Notes under the pieces: model-generated
What the model saw: only the letters and a program-made list of their open reading frames with translations
The model's database searches: none
What the model was told of the DNA's origin: nothing
Translations under genes and position numbers: made by a program
Assembly: GCA_000818945.1 (NCBI GenBank)
Contig: KN805373.1
Coordinates: 840,005-904,004, forward strand
Length of the DNA stretch: 64,000 nucleotides
Direction of reading: 5' to 3'
From: Schizochytrium sp. CCTCC M209059
Taxonomy: Eukaryota; Sar; Bigyra; Thraustochytrida; Thraustochytriidae
Shown here: positions 1 through 9,072 of the stretch, piece after piece
Layout: each line of letters opens with the position of its first letter
Numbering within the stretch: the first letter of the stretch is position 1

Positions 1-1403
1 AGCAGCTTGCCTACGTTGAAGAACAGCTTGCGTGCGTTTGTCTGGCGTTTTCGAGGCGTGTCAGCAGGGAGGGAGTAGTCTTGACTCTTGAGGCTTTTGT
101 TTGGTTTGGGAATATGATTATGCGCCAAGGAGAAGGCTTTGTCGCTTGAGTACAAAGATCGAAGCGTTGATTGAATTGTGCCTTTTATGAGCTCTTGTGC
201 AAGATCATTGGCAACCTTGCGAGCCTTGAGAAGCTCTTGACTTGGAATATCAAGCGTCATGAGTCGTCGTGCCAACGTCGCGTCGTCTTGTTCAGGGACC
301 GGCACTCGATATCGTCCGCACTGTTCGATCGCTTCAGCGGTGGCGTGAATGCCCACGTGAAGCTTGACATTGATCACGCCTCCGTCCTCGCGCACTAGAT
401 TGGCAAGATGCTCTCGAAATGCTTGATGGTTTTGCGCGCGTCGCTCTACCTTTTCTGCTACTCTTCGTAGATTTTCGCCTGCTACTTCCTCCGTGAATAC
501 GAGCTTGACAGCACATGGTGGAACATGAAAGTGTGCTGGGATCAGGGTCCAAATGGTGCGCTCTAGTGCAACCTGGAACTTTGGTCCCCAATCTTCGAGA
601 GTAATGCCAAAAATCTTCAGATCGACCTCCACGCTAGAGTTCGGATTTGGGTTCAGGGTTGGAATCGTCGTCGTTAGCGACGGACGTTTCAAACAAACGA
701 CACGAGTGTGGAACTTACTAGGTGCAATTGGCTTTTTGCTGTTCGAGACACCCAAAATAGCTGTAAAACGAAACGAAAGTAATGGATACGGATGCATTGT
801 TGTGGGTCAGTATCAAGACGCCAGTGTTTCCGTCCTCGACTTTCTCATTCAATTTCATTCGAATCCATTGCGTTGCATTCCATTGCATTGCATTCAGCTT
901 CAGCGTTGACTTCAGCTTCGGGGTTAGTTAACCTACATTGGACTTTGTTTGCGAGGATCCCACTGAGAGGGCACAGGTTGGAGAGCGTAGCCGTTGACGG
1001 CGGGGTGCTCAATTCGCTCACTAGATCCTCGCGCCCGATTTGGTTTTGCGTCTTCCCAGATTACTCTGCGCTCTTGGATAAACGCTTTCATCTCCTGGGC
1101 TCGAAGCGATTTTAGTGAAGCCACATGTGGGACCTTTGCAAGGGCTTGCTTTTTATCTCGAAGAGTCTTACGTTGCATACGCGTAATGCGGCGATCTCGT
1201 TTGCGTTGTTTGCCCTGCTGGGCCTCTACCAATTTTGCATTTTGTGCGAATGCCGCGGCCTTTTGCAATAGATCACCTCCGTTAGACCCGCGTTGCAGGT
1301 AGCGAAGAGCCTGCGCACCTTGACTCATACGCGGTGCCGGCCGGACCTGTGTGCTGTTCTTCGACGCATCTAGGCCCTCATCGCCGTCGTCATCGGCAAG
1401 CAT
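1..1403 (-). CDS. Unrecognised multi-exon protein, 3' end beyond window
   Basis: I do not recognise the family. Exon 1 (1403-937) encodes a basic, helical N-terminus of 155 codons, rich in Lys/Arg/Gln. Exon 2 is 760-719 and exon 3 runs open from 633 to the window edge. Intron 1 (936-761) starts GTAGGTTAAC and ends TTTTACAG. Intron 2 (718-634) starts GTAAGTTCC, carries a CTAAC branch-type motif and ends CTCTAG. Joined this way the phase is kept across both junctions (QSPI/YFGC, NCTY/VEVD), and about 400 codons are free of stops. Exon 3 encodes a mixed alpha/beta segment followed by a charged helical region. The ATG at 1403 directly follows an AAG-repeat leader. The frame is well supported; the function is unknown and the C-terminus is missing. 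Confidence 0.72.
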
Positions 1404-1433
1404 CTTCTTCTTCTTCTTCTTCTTCTTCTTCTT
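1404..1433 (-). repeat. (AAG)n purine leader before the start codon
   Basis: About ten AAG units on the sense strand abut the ATG at 1403, as part of its 5' leader. The rest of the stretch up to 1959 is CTTG-rich (1432-1510) and then unique DNA without a convincing frame, the promoter of the upstream gene and the 3' region of the SET gene. Confidence 0.8.
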
Positions 1434-1959
1434 GTTTGCTTGACTGCGTGCTTGCTTCCTTACTTTCTTGTTAGCTTGTTAGCGTGCTTGCTTGCTTGCT
1501 TCTCTACAATATTGAACGTGCATTAACATACGGCTATACTTTGTCACATTCATCCGTCTCGCCGGGAGGTGTGAGGCCCTGTCATAAACGTAGTAGTTTG
1601 TTCGAGTCGCAGCTCACACATATCCGTTAAAGTTTTTTTTTTCCGATTCCGAGTCAAATATTCTATGAAGAAGTTCCATTGCCATCCCCGTATCAAACCA
1701 CGAACACTACATGATAAATTTTGCTGGGCTTGTTCTTGTGTTGTCTTGCCAATTATCCGACAGAGTCCCAAGGAATAGAGACAAGCAAGTTGTCACCCTG
1801 AACTTTCTCATCGCATCAATATTTTTTTTCCAACGTTAGGCGTAGATTCGCATGGAATTTTGGGCCCATTGTGCTGCGGCGCAGCACAAGTGATTTAGAT
1901 CAAATACCAAAGACAAGAAAAGAATCAGAGGCGAAATCTTTCGCCCGAGTACAATTGGT

Positions 1960-3267
1960 CTAGGACTGTAGCGCGGCCAAAGCGCGCTCGAGGCTTTGTT
2001 TCTCGCCGAGTCGAACACGTGTTGCGTCGATGACATCCTGCGATGCGCGAACTTGGGTCTCCAAAAAACTAAGGTCGTCTCGCGATGAAGATTCGTATGC
2101 TTCAAGGCAGCGGGACAGGGATCGTTCTAGCGTGAGTGGGTCCACTCTGGGGCCATCTTGAGGGTACTCTAAGCTACCGTCAATTCGACAGCGATGGCGC
2201 GCTGGCCCCGTGGGCGTGGACACGAGAAAGTCGACGCCATCAAAGGCGTTGACTTCCATGGTGAATCCATAGAGGCGGAGCAAGTCCGCGTTCGACAAAT
2301 CGCCATACGAGATGAAGAGCTGAGAGCCTTCCGGCACGTCCTGCAAAGGCGCGACGACGAATGAAGAGCTGAGGTGGTCGAACCAATGCTGGCACTTGCC
2401 TTGCGGCACGTCTGCACTCATAGGGGACACGGTCGCCGTAGGTTCGCTACCGAGCGCACTGTGAGGGAGAAATGAGGAAATTTGAGAAACGTTCGCAGCG
2501 GACACATGGTTCATCATGTCAAGCACCGGGGGCAACGTGAAGGGCATGCGCGAACGCAAATCTGAGATGGCACGGGACAGCAAGAGCGACCAAGCGAAAC
2601 TAAAGTTGGAGGGTGTCACGTTAGCCTCGGGCATGGCACCAACGTGTGGCTCGACCACGTGCGTGAATATGCTGTCAATAAGCTGGCGTCGCTCGGATAT
2701 TTTGCTTACAAGAGGTGAGGCCTGAAGGCGGGCCATTTGCGTTGCGTCCCAGAACAGAGGCGTCGACACGGACTTGGGCATGGCGTTCAGGTGCAATGCT
2801 GTCGCCTCCGAAGAAGGCGCTGCAATCTCGCGGAGAAGATGCAACACGAAGCAAACCGAGCCCACGAGGAGGAGACGTGACTGCATGGGGATGTCCTGCG
2901 CTTGCGCGAAGTCCATTAGATCGTCGAGCAGCGCGGGATGCCTATCTTTGAGCTGCACGTACGCCTCGTCTGCAGAGAGGGGTCTCCACAGGCTCTCGGG
3001 CAGACGGAGCACGGGCTGGCCTGCGCGCAGCTTCCGTGTGGCCACGAGCCCGAGGCCCATGCCATTGGCGCTCTCCACGGTGACGGAGCCCACGCGTGCA
3101 CCCTGGGTCCGCGCCTGCTCTAGCAGCCGCTTGGCCGCCGCGAGACTCATGCTTGCGACCGCGCACGTACGCGCGCGCAAAGGCCTCCAATCGCCGAGTC
3201 CGGCGGCGTCACCCAAGTTCAACTTGAAGTTGAAGTGTTGGTGACTCAAAGGTGACTGACCGCCCAT
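1960..3267 (-). CDS. SET-domain protein methyltransferase, SETD3/SETD6/Rubisco-LSMT type
   Basis: A 435-codon frame with the layout of the class that methylates lysine or histidine on non-histone substrates. An N-terminal SET strand region follows the pattern GMGLGLVATRKLRAGQ. A long helical insert follows. Then come the SET core motifs DMMNH and FISYGDLSNADLL..YGF, which in this family hold the S-adenosylmethionine pocket and the catalytic Tyr. A short substrate-binding helical tail follows. Two in-frame ATGs are possible, at 3267 and at 3150 (MSLAAAKR). The first 39 residues look non-conserved, so the second may be the real start. It is divergent from BolA across about 470 bp. A second gene of the same class lies at 21180-22109. 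The substrate cannot be told from sequence. Confidence 0.85.
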   Translation of the reverse strand: MGGQSPLSHQHFNFKLNLGDAAGLGDWRPLRARTCAVASMSLAAAKRLLEQARTQGARVGSVTVESANGMGLGLVATRKLRAGQPVLRLPESLWRPLSADEAYVQLKDRHPALLDDLMDFAQAQDIPMQSRLLLVGSVCFVLHLLREIAAPSSEATALHLNAMPKSVSTPLFWDATQMARLQASPLVSKISERRQLIDSIFTHVVEPHVGAMPEANVTPSNFSFAWSLLLSRAISDLRSRMPFTLPPVLDMMNHVSAANVSQISSFLPHSALGSEPTATVSPMSADVPQGKCQHWFDHLSSSFVVAPLQDVPEGSQLFISYGDLSNADLLRLYGFTMEVNAFDGVDFLVSTPTGPARHRCRIDGSLEYPQDGPRVDPLTLERSLSRCLEAYESSSRDDLSFLETQVRASQDVIDATRVRLGEKQSLERALAALQS

Positions 3268-3437
3268 AACCCATTACCCATAACCTCAGCCAGACTAACC
3301 GACTGACTGACTTTAAGATGGTCGTGTGGCCATGAGCCAAGCAGCTGGCCTGGCCTCGCCTCGCCTTGAGCAAGTTGAATCAAGCGAGCAACCATGGCAA
3401 GCGACCAGAAGAGAGAACGAGCCAACTTGAAGTTGAA
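3218..3437. promoter_or_regulatory. Repeated near-palindrome around the SET/BolA divergent promoter
   Basis: CAACTTGAAGTTGAA occurs at about 3220-3234 and again at 3423-3437, with a related CAAGTTGAATCAAG at 3371. The word is close to a perfect palindrome. The first copy lies inside the N-terminal codons of the longer SET reading, which is another hint that its start is further in. A role as a shared regulatory site is inference. Confidence 0.3.
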
Positions 3438-3493
3438 TGGCCCTGTCAACGGAGTCTTCTCGCGCACGCGACTCAAAACAAAAAAAAACAAAA

Positions 3494-3515
3494 AAGAGAG
3501 AGAGAGAGAGAGAGA
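3494..3515 (+). repeat. (GA)n dinucleotide tract in the BolA leader
   Basis: About eleven GA units on the sense strand, roughly 220 bp before the BolA start codon. Confidence 0.85.
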
Positions 3516-3561
3516 TTTAGGGGGATAGCGATTTAAAAGGCAGGAGAAACTTGAGCAGCCA

Positions 3562-3614
<53 letters not shown>
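3562..3614 (+). repeat. (CAG)n trinucleotide repeat upstream of BolA
   Basis: About sixteen CAG units with a CAA near the start and a CTG near the end. The frame that reads it as polyglutamine is continuous with BolA and open from about 3521, but has no ATG before 3737. It is therefore most likely untranslated leader. Confidence 0.85.
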
Positions 3615-3736
3615 TGCAGCAGGAGTCGCGCAGACCCGAAGTCGCAGACCCGCACGGACGCATAGCGAGATTACCTACGCACTCACAAAGAGCCAACGAG
3701 AAAAAGAAGGCCTCAGGGGTTACTCCGAAGGTAAAG

Positions 3737-4018
3737 ATGGCAGAGGAACAGACGCGCGACACGCCCGAGTCCCTGGAAAAGATGGTTCGCGAGGGGCTTG
3801 CGGATGTGAAGCACGTGGAGATCATTGACCTTTCGGATGGATGCGGAGACAAATTCCACCTCACGGTCGTCTCGGACGCATTTGAGGGCGTCAAGCTCCT
3901 GGAGCGGCACCGTATGCTTCAAGATGCCATCGACGAGGCCATGAAGCGCATTCATGCCGTAGAGCTCAAGACGTACACTCCCGCACAGTGGGAGAAGCGT
4001 TCTGGGGCTTCAAGCTAA
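3737..4018 (+). CDS. BolA-family protein, BolA2/Fra2-like
   Basis: 93 residues, the normal size of a cytosolic BolA. BolA proteins pair with monothiol glutaredoxins to hold or hand on [2Fe-2S] clusters and signal iron status. The class pattern is clear: a Cys in the loop GCGDKFHL, the strand HLTVVS, then F.GV.LLERHRMLQDAI containing the invariant RHR, then IHAVELKTYTPAQW at the C-terminus. The ATG at 3737 is the only one in frame. The upstream in-frame segment holding the CAG repeat lacks an ATG. No targeting peptide is visible, which favours a cytosolic or nuclear protein. Confidence 0.9.
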   Translation: MAEEQTRDTPESLEKMVREGLADVKHVEIIDLSDGCGDKFHLTVVSDAFEGVKLLERHRMLQDAIDEAMKRIHAVELKTYTPAQWEKRSGASS

Positions 4019-4206
4019 TCGTTCATTTCTCCTTCTCATGCGCATCTCTTTTCGCTGCATTGCCTAGGAGCCCATATCTCTCTTGATGAGCGAGCAGCCA
4101 GCTTCTGAACACCTAACCTAACGAGGAGATCACCACCAGCGTTCGCGCGGTGGTGCTTATCGGTAAGCGCGTGGTGAGCGACGCAAAGAGACAGCTTTCT
4201 CAGGTT

Positions 4207-4212
4207 TTTATT
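4207..4212 (-). terminator. AATAAA poly(A) signal of the MOK gene
   Basis: AATAAA on the minus strand about 50 bp after the kinase stop codon (4263). Confidence 0.45.
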
Positions 4213-4219
4213 GACAGAG

Positions 4220-4225
4220 AATAAA
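4220..4225 (+). terminator. AATAAA poly(A) signal, possibly of the BolA gene
   Basis: AATAAA on the plus strand about 200 bp after the BolA stop. It lies only 7 bp from the opposite-strand signal, so the two convergent transcripts would overlap. Confidence 0.35.
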
Positions 4226-4262
4226 GTTCAAAGTCTCTTTTTTTGTTTGTTTCGTTTTCGTA

Positions 4263-5963
4263 TTACAATGCCCCAGGTATCCTTGAACGTGCGAGGTACT
4301 TTTGTGAGTATGGACTTTGATAGCTGCTCTTATAGGCAGAGTACTGCACTTTGTGTGCTGGGTTGGAGGATTTGGAGTGTCCGTATTTTTTGTTGTGACC
4401 ACCCTGACCCGCTCCGAGGCGCTTCGTCTTGCCACCGATCGGCACCGCGCCCCCGTTGGCGCCGTGCATGATCGGGCCATAAGGATTCTGACGACGAGCC
4501 TTGGTGGGTTTGACGGCGTGCCCCGGGTGCCCAAGATTTTGTTGGTGCGGGGGCAGACGTCCGTTGTTATTTGAACCGATTGGGTCCGTGGTAGAGCTAG
4601 CATTTCCATGAAGTGAAGACTCGTGGTGGTGCTTCGACTGCTGCTGTTGCTGAAACCCAGGATGCTGGGGTTGGCCTCTATGCTTGCCGTGCACAAGCGA
4701 GGGCAAAGCCACAGAGTGGCGTGGATCCGCGACAGGCTGCATACCCTCGGCGCCATGGTGTGGGTGTTGAATACGCGGTAGATCTTTCCTCTTGCCGACA
4801 CCACCCGCGGCTCTTGCAGCCGGATCCGAGACGCTTCCTCCGGGGTGATCGTGTCTGTTGGCCTTTGTACCCCGCTGCGGTCGATTTTTGCGCCGCGCTG
4901 CTGCACCTGCATCTGCGCCGGCGTTGTGGTGTCCGGCACGTTCCTGCGGATCTCCCTTCGAGGCCTTTGCTGCGCGCTCGCGCTTCTTATCTGCGTGGCG
5001 CAACTCTCGAAAGTAGGGATGCCGCAGTGCCTGGCGTGCGGACATTCGCTCCTCTGGATCATACGCAAGAAGCTTTTCGATGAGATCAACACAATGCGTG
5101 TCGACATGGGGGATCATTTGCCCGATGCCCGTTCCTTTCTTCCTTGAGAAGTTGAAGTCGATGTGAGTTGCGAAGCGCTTAAATTTGCCAAGAATCTCGT
5201 CTCCTGGTGTTCCCAGTACGTTGTGAATGCGCTCGATTTGATCAAGCTCGTTCGTGCCGGGAAAAAGCGGGAAAAGTGCGATGATTTCAAAGGCGATGCA
5301 GCCAATCGCCCAGAGATCCATGCGAAATGAATAGTAGCCCGAGGTAAGCAAGCATTCCGGTGCGCGATACCATCGCGTTGCAATGTACTCGGTGTATGGT
5401 TGCTTTGAATAGATGCCCCTGCACGATCCAAAGTCAGCCACCTTTACCAATAAATTGCTACCTGCGGCCACCGGGTCCACGGCGGCGATAGACTTAGACC
5501 CGGAGGGATTACTACCATTCTTGACGCCACTGCCGCCGCCGAGCGTCTGTGGTGTTACCAAGATGTTCTCCGGTTTGAGGTCTCGATGAAAAATGGAATT
5601 CCGGTGCATGCGATCGACGGCACGTAGCACCTGGTATAGAATACTTTTGATTTGCGCCTCGGGTAAAAAGTTTTTACGTCCCCGGATGAGCTCGTATAGA
5701 TTCATTTGCATGAGTTCAAATACGAGAGCAAGTCTGCCGCTCGCGTCGTCGAAAAGGACCTCGTAAAGTTTGATGATGCCTGCATCCGGCGAAAGTCGCC
5801 GAAGCGCTTGAATTTCGCGCAGGGAGTTGACCTGCTCGAGGGACTCGAACTTGTTTCGCATCACCTTGATGGCCACTTCGCGATTATTTGTGAGACATTT
5901 CGCGCGAATTACTTCCGAGAAGGTGCCCTCGCCCTTTTTGGCGAGCAGCTTGTATCGATGCAT
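4263..5963 (-). CDS. MOK/LF4-type ciliary Ser/Thr protein kinase
   Basis: 566 codons from the ATG at 5963; the longer frame has no ATG. The N-terminal 310 residues are a complete CMGC kinase. They hold the glycine loop GEGTFSEV (11-18), the VAIK lysine (33), HRDLKPEN (HRD at 126-128), DFG (177-179), the TEY activation motif (191-193), then TRWYRAPE and PLFPGTNELDQI. The string SKQPYTEYIATRWYRAPE and the segment FESLEQVNSLREIQALRRL are typical of MOK, the branch of the MAK/ICK/MOK group that includes Chlamydomonas LF4, a limiter of flagellar length. A Gly/Ser-rich insert of about 30 residues separates the catalytic loop from DFG. The C-terminal 250 residues are low complexity, His/Gly/Asn-rich. 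It is convergent with BolA. Confidence 0.93.
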   Translation of the reverse strand: MHRYKLLAKKGEGTFSEVIRAKCLTNNREVAIKVMRNKFESLEQVNSLREIQALRRLSPDAGIIKLYEVLFDDASGRLALVFELMQMNLYELIRGRKNFLPEAQIKSILYQVLRAVDRMHRNSIFHRDLKPENILVTPQTLGGGSGVKNGSNPSGSKSIAAVDPVAAGSNLLVKVADFGSCRGIYSKQPYTEYIATRWYRAPECLLTSGYYSFRMDLWAIGCIAFEIIALFPLFPGTNELDQIERIHNVLGTPGDEILGKFKRFATHIDFNFSRKKGTGIGQMIPHVDTHCVDLIEKLLAYDPEERMSARQALRHPYFRELRHADKKRERAAKASKGDPQERAGHHNAGADAGAAARRKNRPQRGTKANRHDHPGGSVSDPAARAAGGVGKRKDLPRIQHPHHGAEGMQPVADPRHSVALPSLVHGKHRGQPQHPGFQQQQQSKHHHESSLHGNASSTTDPIGSNNNGRLPPHQQNLGHPGHAVKPTKARRQNPYGPIMHGANGGAVPIGGKTKRLGAGQGGHNKKYGHSKSSNPAHKVQYSAYKSSYQSPYSQKYLARSRIPGAL

Positions 5964-7092
5964 GATATCTCGCAAATGGCCGCGCACGGCGCGCTCGTCT
6001 TAGAGCGCGCAGCGGTCCGCGCCCACAAACGAGGCTGTGTGCGTGGGTGCGTTTGTGCGTGGGTGCGTGCGCTCCCTTGCTCGATGCACTTTCCTTCGTC
6101 TTCTTCTTCTTCTTCTTCTACTTCGACGCGATGCTTGCAGCTAGCGCGGGCAGGCAGGCTGAGTGGTTACTCCAAAAATCGTCTGGCGTGGCCTCCGCGC
6201 GTGCCTCACCCGCTCGCTGTTCCGGTGCGTCGAACCCAGACCGTGACGGTGACTCGTGACCGTGACCGTGACCGTGACGCGAACGACAGCTCGCCTCTCG
6301 TCAGTCAGTCTCCGGCGCCGCTCCCGCGTCTGCGTGTCCGCGCGTCTGACTGGCCGCGCGTCTGCCTGGCCACCAGCTGCCAGCGAGCTTTTCGTTCTTG
6401 TCTCCTTCGCTTTCGCTCTCTCCCGATTGCGAGCACGCCTCGTTCCGGCGCGGCCAAAAAGCGAACCAGGAAGGCCTATCTGAATCTAAGCTGAAAGCAC
6501 TGAGAAGCGGCGCGGACCCCAGGTGTGTACTACGTGCCTTCTTTTTTCGCCCGTGCCGCGGCCCAAGTTCGAGTCGGGCCACCACTGGCAGCTACTGCCA
6601 CTTACCAGATGCATGCAGTTTTCTGCTCTGCTGGCTGGGTGGAACTAAAGGCAAGCGAGCATGCAGCTCGCCGGGAGCTCGCGGCAGATTGTGTCGCCTT
6701 ACCTAGATCGATCAATCGCAGGTCATGTCCCGCGTCTTGGAAGCAGCATCAGGCCAGTCGAGAGGGAACCTTCGAGACAACAGCACAGAAAGCTATTATG
6801 TGTGTAAGAGAAAGAGTGCGTGTGAGAAAGAGAGAGAGAGAGAGAGTATGCTTCCCCGGCGCGGCCCTGCAGCCTGCAAGCGAAAGGCGAACGGATCTAC
6901 AGCCCAGCTTTTCACGTAGAAAAGGCCTAATAGGTAGCCCCGCCAGTGACAAGCAAGCAAGCAAGCGAGCAAGCAAGCAGGCACGCCTGCATGCATGCGC
7001 GGCCTTTTGATACTTTGGGATCCAGCAACGACAAGAAAAAGGAGGAAGACAAAGTCAGCGTCAAATAGGTAAAAGAGGTTCAAGTAACGGTG
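5964..7092. other. MOK upstream region and CDF 3' region, no gene seen
   Basis: This holds a (GAA)n tract on the MOK sense strand (6096-6120), a CGTGAC-type repeat around 6240-6275, a (GA)n tract at 6827-6847 and a (CAAG)n run at 6950-6985. Open frames here are low complexity, and I could not assign any to a protein. Confidence 0.5.
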
Positions 7093-8565
7093 TCACTGCC
7101 TGTGGACATGGATCTCGTCTTCGGGCTTCAATGATGCCTGGCTGAAACCCAAGTAGGCATACCATCTACTAAGGAGCTCTTGTGCGAGCATGAAGACACC
7201 GCCGCCAATCAGGAGTGCCACGAGAAGTGATGATATGGCATCCACAGGACCAGCGAAGCTGCTCGTTGGACCTAGTGCTCGGATAATGAGAGCAGTAAGA
7301 ACGACAAAGAAGGAGTGCATGAAGTCAATGAATATATGGAAAACCGCTGAGGCCATATTCAATGACGTGTGGTCGATCCCGCAGAAAGAGTGGCTGTGTC
7401 CGTGCGCGCATCCTTCGCCAGAAGAACCACCATGGGCTTGGTGGTGACCATGGTCATGGCTGTGACCGTGGCCATGACTGTGATCATGGTCATGACTGTG
7501 ACCATGGTCGTGACTGTGACCATGGTCATGGTCATGACCATGATGATTCACATGACCATGACCGTGATCATGGTCATGATTATCCACATGACTTTGACCA
7601 TGACTATGGCTATGGTCATGACTATATTCGTGCCCGTGTGCACAAAGATGCCCAAGTTCATGCTCATGATCATGGCCATTAGCGCGCCCTTGTCCATGGC
7701 TGAGACAGGATGCACGTGAGTCGATGTGGCCATCCTCGTTTTCGTCACTTCCAGAAAAACTGATCGCATGCTCGGCACGTGATAGGCCCCTCGACGAACA
7801 CGAGGCACGCCTCAACGTAATCAGCGCCGTTGAACAATCATCCCCGCACGCACCTTCGTGTGTGCAAGGAAATTCGACGCTCGCACGGTCCTCCGCATTA
7901 AAATCTGGCTCGCCGCCTTCAAAGATTGGGACAAAGGTCCCGCTTTCGTGATGGGAGGAGCCGTGATCATGGCTATGAGCATGCACAGAAACGCCGCCAA
8001 AGTAGAGCGCGAGACAGAACAGGTGAAAAGAAGAAAGTACAAGCCCGAACGTAAGCATCGTTGTGGAGTTGACCTCAACGACATCGTGGTGGTGCAGGCC
8101 AAGAAGTCGGCGAATGCTTTCGACCGTAATGAGAATCATAGTCACGGTGAGGGTAAGCACGCTGATGGTGGCCCCGATGAGGTTGGCCCTGGTCGAGTCA
8201 GCGTTAGGCCCAGCTTTCGTCTCTGCCCAAAGTGAAATCCCAAAACTACACGAATCTGCAAACATGTGGACAGACTCCTCGATGAGGAGCAGCGAGTGTG
8301 AGGCTAGGCCTGCGATGAGCTCTGCAACGCTAAAGCCGAGCGTAAAAAGAAATACAAAAGCGAGAAGGAGTACATTGCGCGTAAGTAACTTGGCAGCTTG
8401 TATCTCCTGGCCCGGCAAGAGATCTTCTCTTGCAATTTCTCTTCCGTCAAACAAATCACTTTCGCTGCTTGGATGTGCATTGGAGGCGTGTGCGAACGAA
8501 GACGCATTCGCCCTCGATGGCAAGTGGCCCGCGCTGGCTTCGCCAGAGTCTGACCCCTCGAGCAT
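7093..8565 (-). CDS. CDF/ZnT-family zinc transporter with long His-rich loop
   Basis: 490 codons from the ATG at 8565. It should be a Zn2+/H+ antiporter of the cation diffusion facilitator family. Six membrane helices are visible: about 66-87, 92-114, 129-149, 170-190, 403-428 and 441-465. The metal-site pairs are intact in helix 2 (H100-x3-D104, HMFAD) and helix 5 (H410-x3-D414, HIFID). About 200 residues between helices 4 and 5 are His-rich, with long HDHGHSH-type repeats, consistent with zinc sensing or buffering. Only about 25 residues follow helix 6, so the usual cytosolic metallochaperone-like domain is absent. The family suggests a Golgi, vesicular or ER membrane. It shares a divergent promoter with the MTQ2-like gene. 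Confidence 0.92.
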   Translation of the reverse strand: MLEGSDSGEASAGHLPSRANASSFAHASNAHPSSESDLFDGREIAREDLLPGQEIQAAKLLTRNVLLLAFVFLFTLGFSVAELIAGLASHSLLLIEESVHMFADSCSFGISLWAETKAGPNADSTRANLIGATISVLTLTVTMILITVESIRRLLGLHHHDVVEVNSTTMLTFGLVLSSFHLFCLALYFGGVSVHAHSHDHGSSHHESGTFVPIFEGGEPDFNAEDRASVEFPCTHEGACGDDCSTALITLRRASCSSRGLSRAEHAISFSGSDENEDGHIDSRASCLSHGQGRANGHDHEHELGHLCAHGHEYSHDHSHSHGQSHVDNHDHDHGHGHVNHHGHDHDHGHSHDHGHSHDHDHSHGHGHSHDHGHHQAHGGSSGEGCAHGHSHSFCGIDHTSLNMASAVFHIFIDFMHSFFVVLTALIIRALGPTSSFAGPVDAISSLLVALLIGGGVFMLAQELLSRWYAYLGFSQASLKPEDEIHVHRQ

Positions 8566-9072
8566 AGGCGGCGGCGCCCTTGGCCACCCCTGCACGACCA
8601 AGGGTCAAGGCAGCTAAGTCTGGATGGACGTGCGCAAGCGCTCCTATGTTTCCTCGTGCTTGCAAGTCAGGCTCTGGGTGTCTACACGCCAACGCCCTGC
8701 GAGGGTGCCCGTTCCGGGCCTGGCAGCTTTATTGGAAAGATGCTTTTCTCCAACTTTCAGCTTGCTGCCGCGCAACGAGGCCTTCTCTACGTACACCTCT
8801 GCGGGAGCGTGGTCGCACGCGTGGCGCGTGCACAGTGTTCTCCGTGCCTCCACGCACGACTCGCTCGCTTCGCCGCTTGCAGTGCTCCAAAGACAGTCAG
8901 TACTGGGTCCGTTTGAGTCGAGAGAGACGCGGTGCAAGCACAACCCCCCCCCCCCGGCCCTGTTCGCCAGTAGCGACCGAGCGACCGGACACTGCCGTCG
9001 GCCGGCCAGCCAGCCCGCCTGAGCTTGCCTCGGCAAAACAGAAAGATCGTAGAGGCTTGAATCAAAGTTGCG
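8566..9072. other. Divergent promoter region, CDF / MTQ2
   Basis: About 500 bp between two start codons. It includes a run of twelve C at 8944-8955. Frames crossing it on both strands show no protein features. Confidence 0.5.

Noticed and set aside
6210..6260. tRNA-like GGTTCGA segment on the minus strand
   Set aside because: The arms around it do not pair into a T stem or an acceptor stem.
5706..6494. 262-codon plus-strand frame
   Set aside because: Its first half is the antisense of MOK, the rest is low-complexity leader.
7362..7719. His/Asp-rich plus-strand frames
   Set aside because: Antisense of the His loop of the CDF transporter.
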